Below, piece by piece: positions 23,585 to 32,673 of a stretch of 33,670 nucleotides of DNA. Each line of letters begins with the position of its first letter. The first letter of the stretch is position 1. The notes beneath the pieces were generated by a model. It did not search any database. It was not told the origin of the DNA and saw only the letters and a program-made list of their open reading frames with translations. The stretch is taken from positions 55,640-89,309 of the forward strand of contig NZ_NJAG01000025.1 of assembly GCF_002872335.1 (NCBI RefSeq), written 5' to 3'. This DNA comes from Siphonobacter sp. BAB-5405. Lineage in GTDB: Bacteria > Bacteroidota > Bacteroidia > Cytophagales > Spirosomataceae. Made by a program: the position numbers and the translations under genes.

Positions 23585-26374
23585 ATGAAATTACGCATTT
23601 TTTTACTGTTGTTGCTGGGATACACGGCTCAGGCTCAGTCGTATCAGTTGTGGTACACCAAGCCCGCCGTCAAGTGGACGGACGCCTTGCCGCTGGGGAA
23701 TGGGCGACTGGGAGCCATGGTCTTCGGAGGAGTCGAGAATGACCGGATTCAGTTCAATGAGTCCACGCTATGGACGGGTGAGCCGCGTGCCCACGCTCGG
23801 CCCGGAGCGGCGGCCTATTTACCCGAAATCCGCAAACTACTGGCCGAAGGCAAGCAGAAAGAAGCCGAGCAATTAGCCGAAGCCCATTTCATGGGCCTGA
23901 AAAGTAACGAAGGTCGCAAGGAAGAATGGCTGGCGTCGGTGAAGATGGGCAAGGGCGTACCAGGAAATCCGGCAGAAGCGGCCTATGACGATTCGGACTG
24001 GAAAACCATGCCCGTACCCGCCTACGAGGGTTGGGAAACGGTAGGCTTCGAAGGGCTGGACGGAGCCGTCTGGTTTCGAACCACGTTTACTTTACCCGAA
24101 AACTGGAATGGTAAAGCCCTCACGCTTGACCTGAACCGCGTTCGCGATCATGATTTTACCTACGTCAATGGCAAACTCATAGGAACGACGAACAGTACCG
24201 AACCTCGTAAGTATCAGATTCCCGCCCATATACTGAAACCCGGCAAGAATGTACTGGCCATTCAGGTGATCAATTACTTCGATAAAGGCGGGATTGCGGG
24301 GTACAAGGATACGACTCGTCATTTGGCCCTATATCCGGCTAATAGCTCCGAGAAGCTTTCCCTGAATGGTAACTGGAAGTATTTTATCCAGAACAGCGAA
24401 CCGCCCGCCGTACCCCGATATCAGGCCGATTATCAGCCGTTTGGAAATCTCAACCTGAGCTTCAAAAACCTAACGAACTCAACGGATTACCGTCGCGAAC
24501 TGAACCTGAATGAGGCTGTAGCCCGGACGCAGTTCAAGGCAGGCGACGTGACTTATACCCGCGAATACCTGACGAGTCAGCCGAAAGGCGTACTGGCGAT
24601 TCACCTGACGGCCAGTCAGCCGGGACGCATCAGTTTGACGGCCGCCCTGAGCAGTCCACATGCCAGGCATAGCGTACGGAAAATCGACGAACAAACACTG
24701 GCTCTGGCCGTACAGGTACGAAACGGAGCCCTTCGTGGGGAAAGTTACCTGCGGGTGGAAACGAAAAAAGGGATAAGTCGCATGGAGTCGAATCAACTGG
24801 TGATCGAGGGAGCCGACGAAGTGACGCTGTATCTGACGGCGGCTACGAATTTCGTTGATTACCAGAATGTTTCGGGGAATCCGGTGGCCGTCTGTGAGAA
24901 AATCATACAGCGGGTGACCGGACAAACCTACGCTCAGGTTCGGCAGGAACACCTGCGGGAATACCAGCCGTATTACCAGAAGTTTTCGGTGGAACTAGGG
25001 CCTAACACCGACCAGAAACTGCCGACCGATCAGCGATTGGCTCGCTTTTCGGCCGCACCCGATCCGTCGTTTATGGCTTTGTACATGCAATATGGACGGT
25101 ATCTGCTGATTTCCAGCTCCCGACCGGGCGGACAACCCGCCAATTTGCAGGGCCTCTGGAACGACCTGCTGGCTCCCCCCTGGGGCAGCAAGTACACGAC
25201 CAACATCAACCTCGAAATGAACTACTGGCTCGCCGAGGTACTCAACCTGTCGGCCCAGCACGAGCCGCTGTTTCGGATGATGGATGAACTCGCTCAGACG
25301 GGTACGCAAACGGCGAAGCTCCATTACAACGCTCGGGGCTGGGTTTTGCACCACAATACGGACTTGTGGCGGGGAACGGCTCCCATCAATGCCGCCAACC
25401 ACGGCATCTGGGTAACGGGAGCGGGCTGGCTGAGTCAGCACGTATGGGAACATTTTCAGTATACCCAGGATCTGGATTTCCTGAAAAAGCGGGCGTATCC
25501 GCTGATGAAACAGGCCGCTCTGTTTTTTACGGATTTCCTGGTAAAAGATCCTAAAACGGGCTGGCTGATCAGTACGCCCTCCAACTCGCCCGAGAATGGT
25601 GGGTTAGTCGCCGGACCCACGATGGATCATCAGATCATTCGAACCCTGTTTCGAAACTGCATTCAGGCCAGCGAACGCCTGCGTACGGACGAAACCTTCC
25701 GCAAAACCCTGCAAACCCAACTCCAGCAACTGGCCCCCAATCAGATCGGGCGGTACGGACAATTGCAGGAGTGGCTGGAAGACCAGGACGATACGACCAA
25801 TCACCACCGTCACGTGTCGCACCTTTGGGGCGTACATCCGGGCGATGACATTACCTGGGGGAAAACGCCCGACGTAATGAAGGCCGCCCGGCAGTCGCTG
25901 TTGTACCGGGGTGACGAAGGAACGGGCTGGAGTCTGGCCTGGAAAATCAATTTCTGGGCTCGTTTCCGCGAGGGCGAACACGCTCTGCAACTCGTCAAAA
26001 TGCTGCTGCGTCCGGTGTCGGGAGCCGGTGGTTCGTACGTTAATCTCTTCGATGCTCACCCGCCGTTTCAGATCGATGGAAACTTTGGTGGCTCGGCGGG
26101 AATGGCTGAAATGCTGCTGCAAAGCCATAGTTCTGGTATTGATCTGTTGCCCGCTTTGCCCGCAGTACTGGCCGAGGGAAACCTGCGGGGAATCCGGGCC
26201 AGGGGTGGTTTTGAGCTGGATTTTTCCTGGAAACAGGGTAAGCTGACGACGGTAACGGTCCGTTCGCTGGCCGGAGAGCCCTGCGTTCTGCGGTATGGCT
26301 CGAAAGAAGTGAAGTTCACGACGGAAAAGGGCCAATCCTACACCTTCAACGGCAAGCTGGAAAAGCAGAAGTAA
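23585..26374 (+). CDS. GH95 alpha-L-fucosidase/alpha-L-galactosidase with an inserted jelly-roll domain
   Basis: The start (signal peptide ending AQAQS, then [27 protein letters not shown] and [11 protein letters not shown]) and the C-terminal catalytic barrel define GH95. Catalytic residues known from AfcA are present: Asn540 and Asn542 in [10 protein letters not shown], Glu670 in SNSPENG and Asp831 in QIDGNFGG, plus [12 protein letters not shown]. An insertion at about residues 105-280 interrupts the N-terminal beta-domain just before [13 protein letters not shown]. It reads like the sugar-binding jelly-roll of GH2 enzymes ([57 protein letters not shown]). This makes the protein about 130-150 residues longer than usual. 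It would remove alpha-L-fucose or alpha-L-galactose; the sequence alone does not decide which. Confidence 0.93.
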   Translation: MKLRIFLLLLLGYTAQAQSYQLWYTKPAVKWTDALPLGNGRLGAMVFGGVENDRIQFNESTLWTGEPRAHARPGAAAYLPEIRKLLAEGKQKEAEQLAEAHFMGLKSNEGRKEEWLASVKMGKGVPGNPAEAAYDDSDWKTMPVPAYEGWETVGFEGLDGAVWFRTTFTLPENWNGKALTLDLNRVRDHDFTYVNGKLIGTTNSTEPRKYQIPAHILKPGKNVLAIQVINYFDKGGIAGYKDTTRHLALYPANSSEKLSLNGNWKYFIQNSEPPAVPRYQADYQPFGNLNLSFKNLTNSTDYRRELNLNEAVARTQFKAGDVTYTREYLTSQPKGVLAIHLTASQPGRISLTAALSSPHARHSVRKIDEQTLALAVQVRNGALRGESYLRVETKKGISRMESNQLVIEGADEVTLYLTAATNFVDYQNVSGNPVAVCEKIIQRVTGQTYAQVRQEHLREYQPYYQKFSVELGPNTDQKLPTDQRLARFSAAPDPSFMALYMQYGRYLLISSSRPGGQPANLQGLWNDLLAPPWGSKYTTNINLEMNYWLAEVLNLSAQHEPLFRMMDELAQTGTQTAKLHYNARGWVLHHNTDLWRGTAPINAANHGIWVTGAGWLSQHVWEHFQYTQDLDFLKKRAYPLMKQAALFFTDFLVKDPKTGWLISTPSNSPENGGLVAGPTMDHQIIRTLFRNCIQASERLRTDETFRKTLQTQLQQLAPNQIGRYGQLQEWLEDQDDTTNHHRHVSHLWGVHPGDDITWGKTPDVMKAARQSLLYRGDEGTGWSLAWKINFWARFREGEHALQLVKMLLRPVSGAGGSYVNLFDAHPPFQIDGNFGGSAGMAEMLLQSHSSGIDLLPALPAVLAEGNLRGIRARGGFELDFSWKQGKLTTVTVRSLAGEPCVLRYGSKEVKFTTEKGQSYTFNGKLEKQK

Positions 26375-26401
26375 AGCGTTTCAGCCAGCCGTTCATACCC
26401 A

Positions 26402-26429
26402 TACGTCCGGCCCGCGTGGACCGGACGTA
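26402..26429 (+). other. hairpin between the GH95 and GH2 genes
   Basis: TACGTCCGG (26402-26410) and CCGGACGTA (26421-26429) form a perfect 9-bp stem with a ten-base loop, in a 71-base gap. No T-tract follows, so it is more likely an RNA stability or processing element, or a solitary palindromic repeat, than a terminator. Confidence 0.45.
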
Positions 26430-26445
26430 ATTCCCTTTAGAATCA

Positions 26446-29400
26446 ATGCATTTAAAACTGATCCTGTTGAGTCTGTTTCTGACCTTCACGGCCTGGGGAC
26501 AGTCGCGAAAAGAAATTTCCTTGCAGGCAAACTGGCAGTCTACCGCCACGGACGATACCACGGCACACCCGGATTTTTATCGAAGTGACTTCAAGCCTCA
26601 GTCCTGGAAAACCGTGCAGGTGCCCCACAACTGGGATCAGTACGGTGGCTATCGCCGGAAAGTCAACGGCAATCGCTACGGCGTAGCCTGGTATCGCAAA
26701 ACCTTCACGGTGCAGGAAGCCGCGGCGGGAAAACGATTCTTTCTGTTTTTTGAAGGCGTAGGTTCGTACGCCACCATCTGGCTCAACGGAAAAAAGATAG
26801 GCTATCACGCGGGGGGACGGACTTCGTTCACTTTGGATATTACGGACGTTGTTCGTCTCAACAATCAAACCAATCTGCTGGCCGTACGGGCCGATCACCC
26901 CGATCAGATTCAGGATTTACCTTGGGTGAGCGGCGGGAGTTCCAGCGAGCGGGGTTTCTCGGAAGGCTCCCAGCCAATGGGCATCTTTCGTCCGGTGCAG
27001 CTCATCGTAACCCGTGACGTACGAATTGAACCTTTTGGTGTACACGTCTGGAATGATACGAGCGTTTCGGCCACGGCGGCGAAACTGCACGTTACGAGTG
27101 AAATCAAAAACTACGGTACCCGGCCCCGTACCCTGACGGTCGTGCAGCAACTGCTGGATCGTTCGGGAAAAACCGTAACCAAAGTTGAGCAAAAACTGAA
27201 TTTAAAAGCCGGAGAAACGGTAACGCTTGCGTCACCAGATCTTTCCGTTTCGCGTCCGCAGCTCTGGTCACCCGAGCAGCCGTACCTCTATCGACTCGTG
27301 ACGCAGGTGCTGGAACAGGGCCAGCGAATGGATCAACTAACCACGCCCTACGGCATCCGACGGGTGAACTGGGATTTGAGTCCCAACGCGAAAACCCGCT
27401 TACGCATCAACGGCCAGCGGGTCTTCATCAATGGCGTAGCCGAGTACGAACATTTGCTGGGCAGCAGTCACGCGTTCAGTGAAGAACAAATTCGCACGCG
27501 GGTACGTCAGGTCAAAGCCGCCGGATTCAATGCCTTTCGTGACGCTCATCAGCCCCATAACCTTCGCTATCATCCGTACTGGGACGAAGCCGGTATTCTC
27601 TGGTGGCCGCAAATGGCCGCTCACATCTGGTACGATACGCCCGCCTTTCGCCGAAATTTCAAACGATTACTGATCGACTGGGTGAAAGAGCGGCGAAACA
27701 GTCCGTCGATCATTCTCTGGGGACTCGAAAATGAAAGTACGCTTCCCGAGGATTTCGCCCGGGAATGTAGCGAGCTGATCCGGCAACTCGATCCGACGGC
27801 TTCTTCCCAGCGAAAAATCACGACCTGTAACGGTGGGAAAGGTACCGACTGGGACGTGCCGCAGAACTGGACGGGTACCTACGGCGGCGATCCGCACCAG
27901 TACGGCGAAGACCTGAAACGGCAGATTCTGGTGGGTGAATACGGAGCCTGGCGAACCATCGACCAGCATACGGAAGGCCGTGGCGTATTTAGCGAAAACC
28001 GCATGACGGACCTGATGGAAACCAAAATCCGGCTGGCCGAATCGGTACGGGATCGCACGGCCGGGCATTTTTTCTGGTTGCTCAATTCGCACGACAATCC
28101 CGGTCGCGTGCAGGGTGGGGAAGGACTGCGGGAGCTGGATCGCATCGGCCCCGTGAATTACAAAGGACTCTTTACCGCCTGGGAAGAACCGACGGACGCC
28201 TTTTACCTGTTCCGGTCCAACTACGCTCCTAAAGAAACCCAGCCGATGGTCTACATCGTGTCGCATACCTGGCCGAACCGCTGGACTACGCCGGGGAAAA
28301 AAGACAGCATCATCGTCTACTCCAATTGCGATGAAGTGGAACTCTTCAATGACGTGAACCACCGTTCGCTGGGACGGAAAACACGGCAGGGGGTAGGGAC
28401 GCATTTTCAGTGGGACGGAGCCGACATTCAGACGAATACCCTGTATGCCGTTGGATACGTCAATGGGAAAGCGGTGGCTACGGACGTGGTGGTCTTGAAT
28501 CATTTGCCCGAAGCTCCGCATCTTTCGGAAGTAACCGGAAAGGTATCGCCTGTCTCCACGTCTGCACTTCGTTACCTGTACCGGGTCAATTGCGGCGGAC
28601 CGACTTACATTGATGCCCAGAAGAACGTCTGGTACGCCGATCAGCGGAAAACGAAGACAAACGCCTGGGGTTCTGCTTCCTGGACTGAACACTATCCGGG
28701 CATGCCCGCCTTCTTTGCCAGTCAGCGGCGAACGTTTGATCCCATTCGCGGTACGCCCGACCCCAACCTCTTTCAGACTTTTCGTTACGGACGTGACCAA
28801 CTGGCCTATCATTTCAACGTACCCGACGGCGACTATCAGGTGGAACTGTACTTTATCGAACCCTGGTACGGCACCGGCGGTGGACTCGATGCCACGGGCT
28901 GGCGATTGTTTGACGTCGCCATTAACGATGAGGTACGCCTCAAAAACCTGGACATCTGGAAGGAAGTGGGCCACGATGCTCTGCTGAAAAAAACGCTACG
29001 CGTACGGGTGCGAGGCGGGCAATTGAAGGTTTCTTTTCCCCACGTACCATCCGCTCAGGCGGTTATTTCGGCCATTGCCATTGCGGCTCTGGATACCAAA
29101 TCTGTTGTTACGCAGCAATCGAGTTCCATTCTGAAGAGTACCAATGGGACGGTTGAATCCTGGCTGGACACGGGGGATGGGTTATTCGCGGACGAATCCA
29201 TTCAGGCCGTTTCGTTACCCCCTCATTTGTACGGAGCCACCTGGCTAAAACGGAAGCGGAACGAAGCCGCAACGGTACAGGTCACGGAAGCGGCGGATGT
29301 GTTTCTGGCTGTACCCGCATCGACATCGTCACTTCCCGGTTTCGAAACCACGGGTACGTTCCTGACGACCGATGAACCCCGGCAGTATTCGGTCGTACGC

Positions 29401-29889
29401 AAACGAGTGCAGGAGAATGAAAAGCTGACGGTGGCGGCGGGTTCCTGGCTGGCCGCACTTCCCATCTACACCCTTGAACCCGCCTACGATCTGAAAGCGG
29501 CCACGAGTTACAAAGCCACGCAGGCCCAACCCGTAGGCGAGGGCGTAGGTAAGGAGGTCTTCCTCGACAAAGAGCGGATGGTCTTCAAAAAAGCCAGTGG
29601 TGATGCGTTGGAATGGACCCTTGCCGTAGGGGTGGCCGATACGTATTCCCTCACCCTCAAATACCATAATCCGGCTCAGAAAGCACTAAAAGTAAGTGTC
29701 GAGTTAATTCTCAAAGATGGTACAGTGGTGAAGCCCGCCGAAACGCTGGAGCTGGAGCCTTCCAAACCCGGCAAATGGACCTACGCCACTACGAATACGG
29801 GTACGATGATCAATGCGGGTACCTACACGCTGCGTCTGAAAACGCTGGATGCCGAGCGTTTATACCTGGATGCACTGGATGTTCAGTAA
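26446..29889 (+). CDS. GH2 family beta-glycosidase with malectin domain, exported
   Basis: This protein has 1,147 residues. Domains in order: signal peptide (ends AWGQS), GH2 sugar-binding jelly-roll (about 30-190), immunoglobulin-like domain (195-305), TIM barrel (305-590), a DUF4982-like beta domain (about 610-685), malectin-type carbohydrate-binding domain (about 700-880, LYRVNCGGPTYIDAQKNVWYADQ-like), and a C-terminal beta region (about 900-1147) of unknown type. The acid/base is Glu430 in WGLENES and the nucleophile Glu498 in LVGEYGAWR, so the retaining site is intact. GH2 activities in pectin loci include beta-galactosidase, beta-glucuronidase and alpha-L-arabinopyranosidase; the sequence does not decide between them. 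It is the last hydrolase of the series. Confidence 0.93.
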   Translation: MHLKLILLSLFLTFTAWGQSRKEISLQANWQSTATDDTTAHPDFYRSDFKPQSWKTVQVPHNWDQYGGYRRKVNGNRYGVAWYRKTFTVQEAAAGKRFFLFFEGVGSYATIWLNGKKIGYHAGGRTSFTLDITDVVRLNNQTNLLAVRADHPDQIQDLPWVSGGSSSERGFSEGSQPMGIFRPVQLIVTRDVRIEPFGVHVWNDTSVSATAAKLHVTSEIKNYGTRPRTLTVVQQLLDRSGKTVTKVEQKLNLKAGETVTLASPDLSVSRPQLWSPEQPYLYRLVTQVLEQGQRMDQLTTPYGIRRVNWDLSPNAKTRLRINGQRVFINGVAEYEHLLGSSHAFSEEQIRTRVRQVKAAGFNAFRDAHQPHNLRYHPYWDEAGILWWPQMAAHIWYDTPAFRRNFKRLLIDWVKERRNSPSIILWGLENESTLPEDFARECSELIRQLDPTASSQRKITTCNGGKGTDWDVPQNWTGTYGGDPHQYGEDLKRQILVGEYGAWRTIDQHTEGRGVFSENRMTDLMETKIRLAESVRDRTAGHFFWLLNSHDNPGRVQGGEGLRELDRIGPVNYKGLFTAWEEPTDAFYLFRSNYAPKETQPMVYIVSHTWPNRWTTPGKKDSIIVYSNCDEVELFNDVNHRSLGRKTRQGVGTHFQWDGADIQTNTLYAVGYVNGKAVATDVVVLNHLPEAPHLSEVTGKVSPVSTSALRYLYRVNCGGPTYIDAQKNVWYADQRKTKTNAWGSASWTEHYPGMPAFFASQRRTFDPIRGTPDPNLFQTFRYGRDQLAYHFNVPDGDYQVELYFIEPWYGTGGGLDATGWRLFDVAINDEVRLKNLDIWKEVGHDALLKKTLRVRVRGGQLKVSFPHVPSAQAVISAIAIAALDTKSVVTQQSSSILKSTNGTVESWLDTGDGLFADESIQAVSLPPHLYGATWLKRKRNEAATVQVTEAADVFLAVPASTSSLPGFETTGTFLTTDEPRQYSVVRKRVQENEKLTVAAGSWLAALPIYTLEPAYDLKAATSYKATQAQPVGEGVGKEVFLDKERMVFKKASGDALEWTLAVGVADTYSLTLKYHNPAQKALKVSVELILKDGTVVKPAETLELEPSKPGKWTYATTNTGTMINAGTYTLRLKTLDAERLYLDALDVQ

Positions 29890-29947
29890 GGATAAGATGC
29901 TATAATTTGATGTAAGAATCATATAAATAATTCGGAAAGTACCATGG

Positions 29948-29955
29948 TAACTTTG
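29948..29955 (+). promoter_or_regulatory. Bacteroidota -7 element before the symporter gene
   Basis: TAACTTTG matches TAnnTTTG exactly. It lies in the 227-base gap between GH2 and the symporter, 161 bases before the ATG at 30117. This suggests that the symporter and lyase genes can be expressed separately with a leader of about 150 bases. No good -33 box at consensus spacing is seen. Confidence 0.42.
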
Positions 29956-30116
29956 TCAGAAAGAATAGGGTAAAACCGGGAGTGCTTCGAAATATATAGC
30001 CTTTTCGTCTCAATTTGAGGGCTTTTTACCGGCGAAAGGCAAAAAATTGGGAAGCTGCGTACGGTACGGGCGGCAGAAAAGCAGACTTTATCAGGTACAG
30101 ACCTCTACCGATTGTT

Positions 30117-31715
30117 ATGAAAAATTTGCCTCTGATTGATCTTACGGTTATCGCTCTCTATCTGGGAGCCATGATTGCGGTAGGATTCTATTTTTCACGG
30201 AAAAACAAAAACGCGGAACAGTTCACCAAAGCCTCCGGCATGATTCCCGGCTGGGCTATTGGGATGTCGATCTACGCGACCTTTTTGAGTAGTAATACCT
30301 TTCTGGGCGTACCCGGTAAGGCCTTTGGCGGCAACTGGAATGCTTTCGTCTTTAGTTTGTCTATGCCACTGGCGGCGTATACGGCCTCGCGTTACTTTGT
30401 TCCTTTTTACCGGCGAACGGGCGAAATCTCGGCCTACACCCACCTCGAACATCGGTTCGGCAGTTGGGCCCGTACCTATGCCGTGGTCTGTTTTCTGCTG
30501 ACGCAACTGGCCCGAATGGGTTCCATCTTTTTCGGAATTGCCCTGAGTTTACAGGCCCTGACGGGGTATTCCATGGAAATGATCATGATCGTCATGGGGA
30601 TCAGTATCATCATTTATACGGTGATGGGAGGAATCGAAGCGGTTATCTGGACGGAAGTGGTGCAGGCCGTCATCAAGACCCTCGGTGCCCTGATTATTCT
30701 GTACCTCATTATCCGGGAAATGCCGGGTGGCGTGCCTAAAATCGTCGAAATTGGAAAATCCTACAATAAATTCAGTCTGGGGACTTTCTCGCTTGATTTC
30801 ACACAGTCTTCTTTTTGGGTCGTTTTGCTGTACGGATTTTTCATCAACCTGAACAACTTCGGGATGGACCAGAATTACATCCAGCGATACCATACCACTT
30901 CATCAGCCCGGGAAGCTTCCCGCTCTCTGTGGCTTTGCGTGGTGCTGTATATTCCGGCTTCGCTGCTGTTTTTTGTAATTGGTTCCTGTCTGTTTGCGTA
31001 CTACGAAGCTCATCCGGAATTGTTACTAGCCGTCAAAATGCAGGTAGCTCAGGAGCAGGCAACGGGCGGTACGAGCGTGTCACAGGCTCTGGCTAACCTG
31101 AAACCTTCGGACTACGGCGACAAAGTAATGCCTCATTTCATGGTAACTAAAATTCCAACGGGACTGGTCGGATTGATCGTTTCGGCGATCCTTTCTGCCG
31201 CGATGAGCACCATCAGTTCGGGAATGAATGCGTCGGCAACGGTATTTTCCGAGGACATTTACAAACGGTATATCAACCCGAATGTCAGCAGCAAACAAAG
31301 CCTGCGGTTGCTGCATCTGGCAACGGTAGTGGCGGGTATGCTGGGACTGGGAGCGGGGATCGCCATGATTGGTGTAAAGAGTATTCTCGACATCTGGTGG
31401 ACGCTCTCGGGTATTTTCGCGGCGGGTATGCTGGGGCTGTTTCTACTGGGAATTATCAGTCGGCAAACCCGTAACCATGAGGCCATTACGGCTACGCTGA
31501 TCGGTATACTCGTTATTATCTGGATGACCTTTTCGCCGCATTTCCCCGAAGAATACGAATTTCTTCGCAGTCCCCTGCATCAGAATATGATCATCGTGAT
31601 TGGTACGCTGGCAATTTTCCTGACCGGACTGCTATTGACCCGATTTATACCCACGAAAATTTCTAAAAAACCCGTAGTCGTCTCCTTGCTGGCGGCTCTG
31701 TGCCTGTTGCTCTAA
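30117..31715 (+). CDS. sodium:solute symporter (SSS family)
   Basis: This is a polytopic inner-membrane transporter of the solute:sodium symporter (LeuT-fold) family. The ATG at 30117 is chosen; the frame opens upstream at a TTG (30015) but the first 34 residues are basic and not membrane-like. From MKNLPLIDLTVIALYLGAMIAVGFYFSRKNKN the protein has about 13-14 hydrophobic helices. Typical SSS blocks are YATFLSSNTFLGVPGKAF, ISAYTHLEHRFGSWAR, YTVMGGIEAVIWTEVVQ, MDQNYIQRYHTTSSAREA and AAMSTISSGMNASATVFSEDIYKRY. The 532-residue length is usual. Family members import glucose, galactose, sialic acid or other sugars with sodium. The context suggests a pectin-derived sugar or sugar acid. The gap to the lyase gene is 23 bases. 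Confidence 0.93.
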   Translation: MKNLPLIDLTVIALYLGAMIAVGFYFSRKNKNAEQFTKASGMIPGWAIGMSIYATFLSSNTFLGVPGKAFGGNWNAFVFSLSMPLAAYTASRYFVPFYRRTGEISAYTHLEHRFGSWARTYAVVCFLLTQLARMGSIFFGIALSLQALTGYSMEMIMIVMGISIIIYTVMGGIEAVIWTEVVQAVIKTLGALIILYLIIREMPGGVPKIVEIGKSYNKFSLGTFSLDFTQSSFWVVLLYGFFINLNNFGMDQNYIQRYHTTSSAREASRSLWLCVVLYIPASLLFFVIGSCLFAYYEAHPELLLAVKMQVAQEQATGGTSVSQALANLKPSDYGDKVMPHFMVTKIPTGLVGLIVSAILSAAMSTISSGMNASATVFSEDIYKRYINPNVSSKQSLRLLHLATVVAGMLGLGAGIAMIGVKSILDIWWTLSGIFAAGMLGLFLLGIISRQTRNHEAITATLIGILVIIWMTFSPHFPEEYEFLRSPLHQNMIIVIGTLAIFLTGLLLTRFIPTKISKKPVVVSLLAALCLLL

Positions 31716-31738
31716 AGATTTAAACATTTCTCCAAAAC

Positions 31739-32665
31739 ATGAAAACTACTACGAAGGGATTCATCCCCGTGATGCTTACGCCCTTTAAAAACGACGGTTC
31801 GATCGACTTTCCGGCCCTGACCAAACTGACGAATTTCTACCTGGAAGCCGGAGCCTCCGGCTTGTTCGCCAACTGCCTGTCCAGCGAAATGTTCGAGCTG
31901 AACGACGAAGAACGGCTGGCGGTCATCGCTCACGTGCTGGAAGTAACCCAGGGATCCGTTCCGGTGGTAGCCACGGGTACCTTTGGCGGACCCATTCCGC
32001 AGCAGGCCGAGTTTGTGAGACGGGTACACGACCTGGGTACCGATGCCGTGATTCTGATTTCGGGTTTACTGGCCGATGAACAGGATTCGGATGAGGTGTT
32101 CAACGACCGCGTAGCTGAATTACTGAATCTGACGGATCACATTCCACTGGGTTTTTACGAATGTCCGGTACCGTATAAACGTCTGATTTCCCCGGAACAA
32201 CTCAGGAGTTTCGTTGCCACGGGACGGATCATCTACCACAAGGATACCTGCCTGGATCTCAATCAGATCAGGGAGAAACTGAGCGTTACCGACAACCCCC
32301 AGTTTGGTTTATACGACGCCTACATGGTTCATGCAGTGGATTCGCTCCGGGCCGGTTCCGCCGGACTGTCCTGTATTCAGGGAAACTTTTCGCCGGAACT
32401 GATCGTCTGGCTTTGCGAAAATTACAATTCTTCCGAAGATGAAGTACAGAAAGTCCAGCAGTTTCTGATTGATAACATGGATGTGATGCACAACGTATAC
32501 CCCATCGTTTCCAAGTATTTTCTGCAAAAACGCGGGTTTGATATCTCCACGTTTACGCGGCGAAACGTAGGTGTACTAACGCCTCAGATTTACAAGGAAG
32601 TCGAAAGTCTGTATTCAAAGTATAGTCAGTTGAAGGAAGAACTGGATCTGAAAGCCGTCTACTAA
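31739..32665 (+). CDS. dihydrodipicolinate synthase (DapA) family lyase/aldolase
   Basis: This 308-residue cytoplasmic TIM-barrel protein belongs to the DHDPS/N-acetylneuraminate lyase superfamily of class I aldolases. The Schiff-base lysine is Lys168 (YHKDT) and the catalytic tyrosine Tyr140 (GFYECPVPYKRL), with the 28-residue spacing seen in E. coli DapA (Tyr133/Lys161). The N-terminal GFIPVMLTPFKNDGSIDF block is typical. The YECPVP sequence after the tyrosine differs from classic DapA (YNVP), so lysine biosynthesis is unlikely. Co-transcription with a sodium symporter at the end of a pectin locus suggests retro-aldol cleavage or dehydration of a 2-keto-3-deoxy sugar acid. That substrate is inference. 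It converges with the AraC regulator gene, 8 bases apart. Confidence 0.88.
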   Translation: MKTTTKGFIPVMLTPFKNDGSIDFPALTKLTNFYLEAGASGLFANCLSSEMFELNDEERLAVIAHVLEVTQGSVPVVATGTFGGPIPQQAEFVRRVHDLGTDAVILISGLLADEQDSDEVFNDRVAELLNLTDHIPLGFYECPVPYKRLISPEQLRSFVATGRIIYHKDTCLDLNQIREKLSVTDNPQFGLYDAYMVHAVDSLRAGSAGLSCIQGNFSPELIVWLCENYNSSEDEVQKVQQFLIDNMDVMHNVYPIVSKYFLQKRGFDISTFTRRNVGVLTPQIYKEVESLYSKYSQLKEELDLKAVY

Positions 32666-32673
32666 AAAAATGC

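Noticed and set aside
27667-28974. Long minus-strand open frame (435 codons) inside the GH2 gene
   Set aside because: It is antisense to a GH2 gene with intact catalytic residues. The translation has no recognisable domain and reflects GC-rich codon structure on the opposite strand.
29998-30027. Possible terminator or attenuator (AGCC ... GGCT followed by T's) in the symporter leader
   Set aside because: Only four outer pairs, plus a weak four-pair inner stem with an asymmetric bulge. This is too weak to call.
30015-30116. TTG-initiated N-terminal extension of the symporter
   Set aside because: The added residues are basic and polar, unlike the membrane-embedded start of SSS proteins. The ATG at 30117 begins right before the first helix.
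12798-32665. A canonical SusC/SusD polysaccharide utilisation locus
   Set aside because: No TonB-dependent receptor or SusD-like lipoprotein is encoded anywhere in the window, so only a SusC/D-less carbohydrate locus is claimed.
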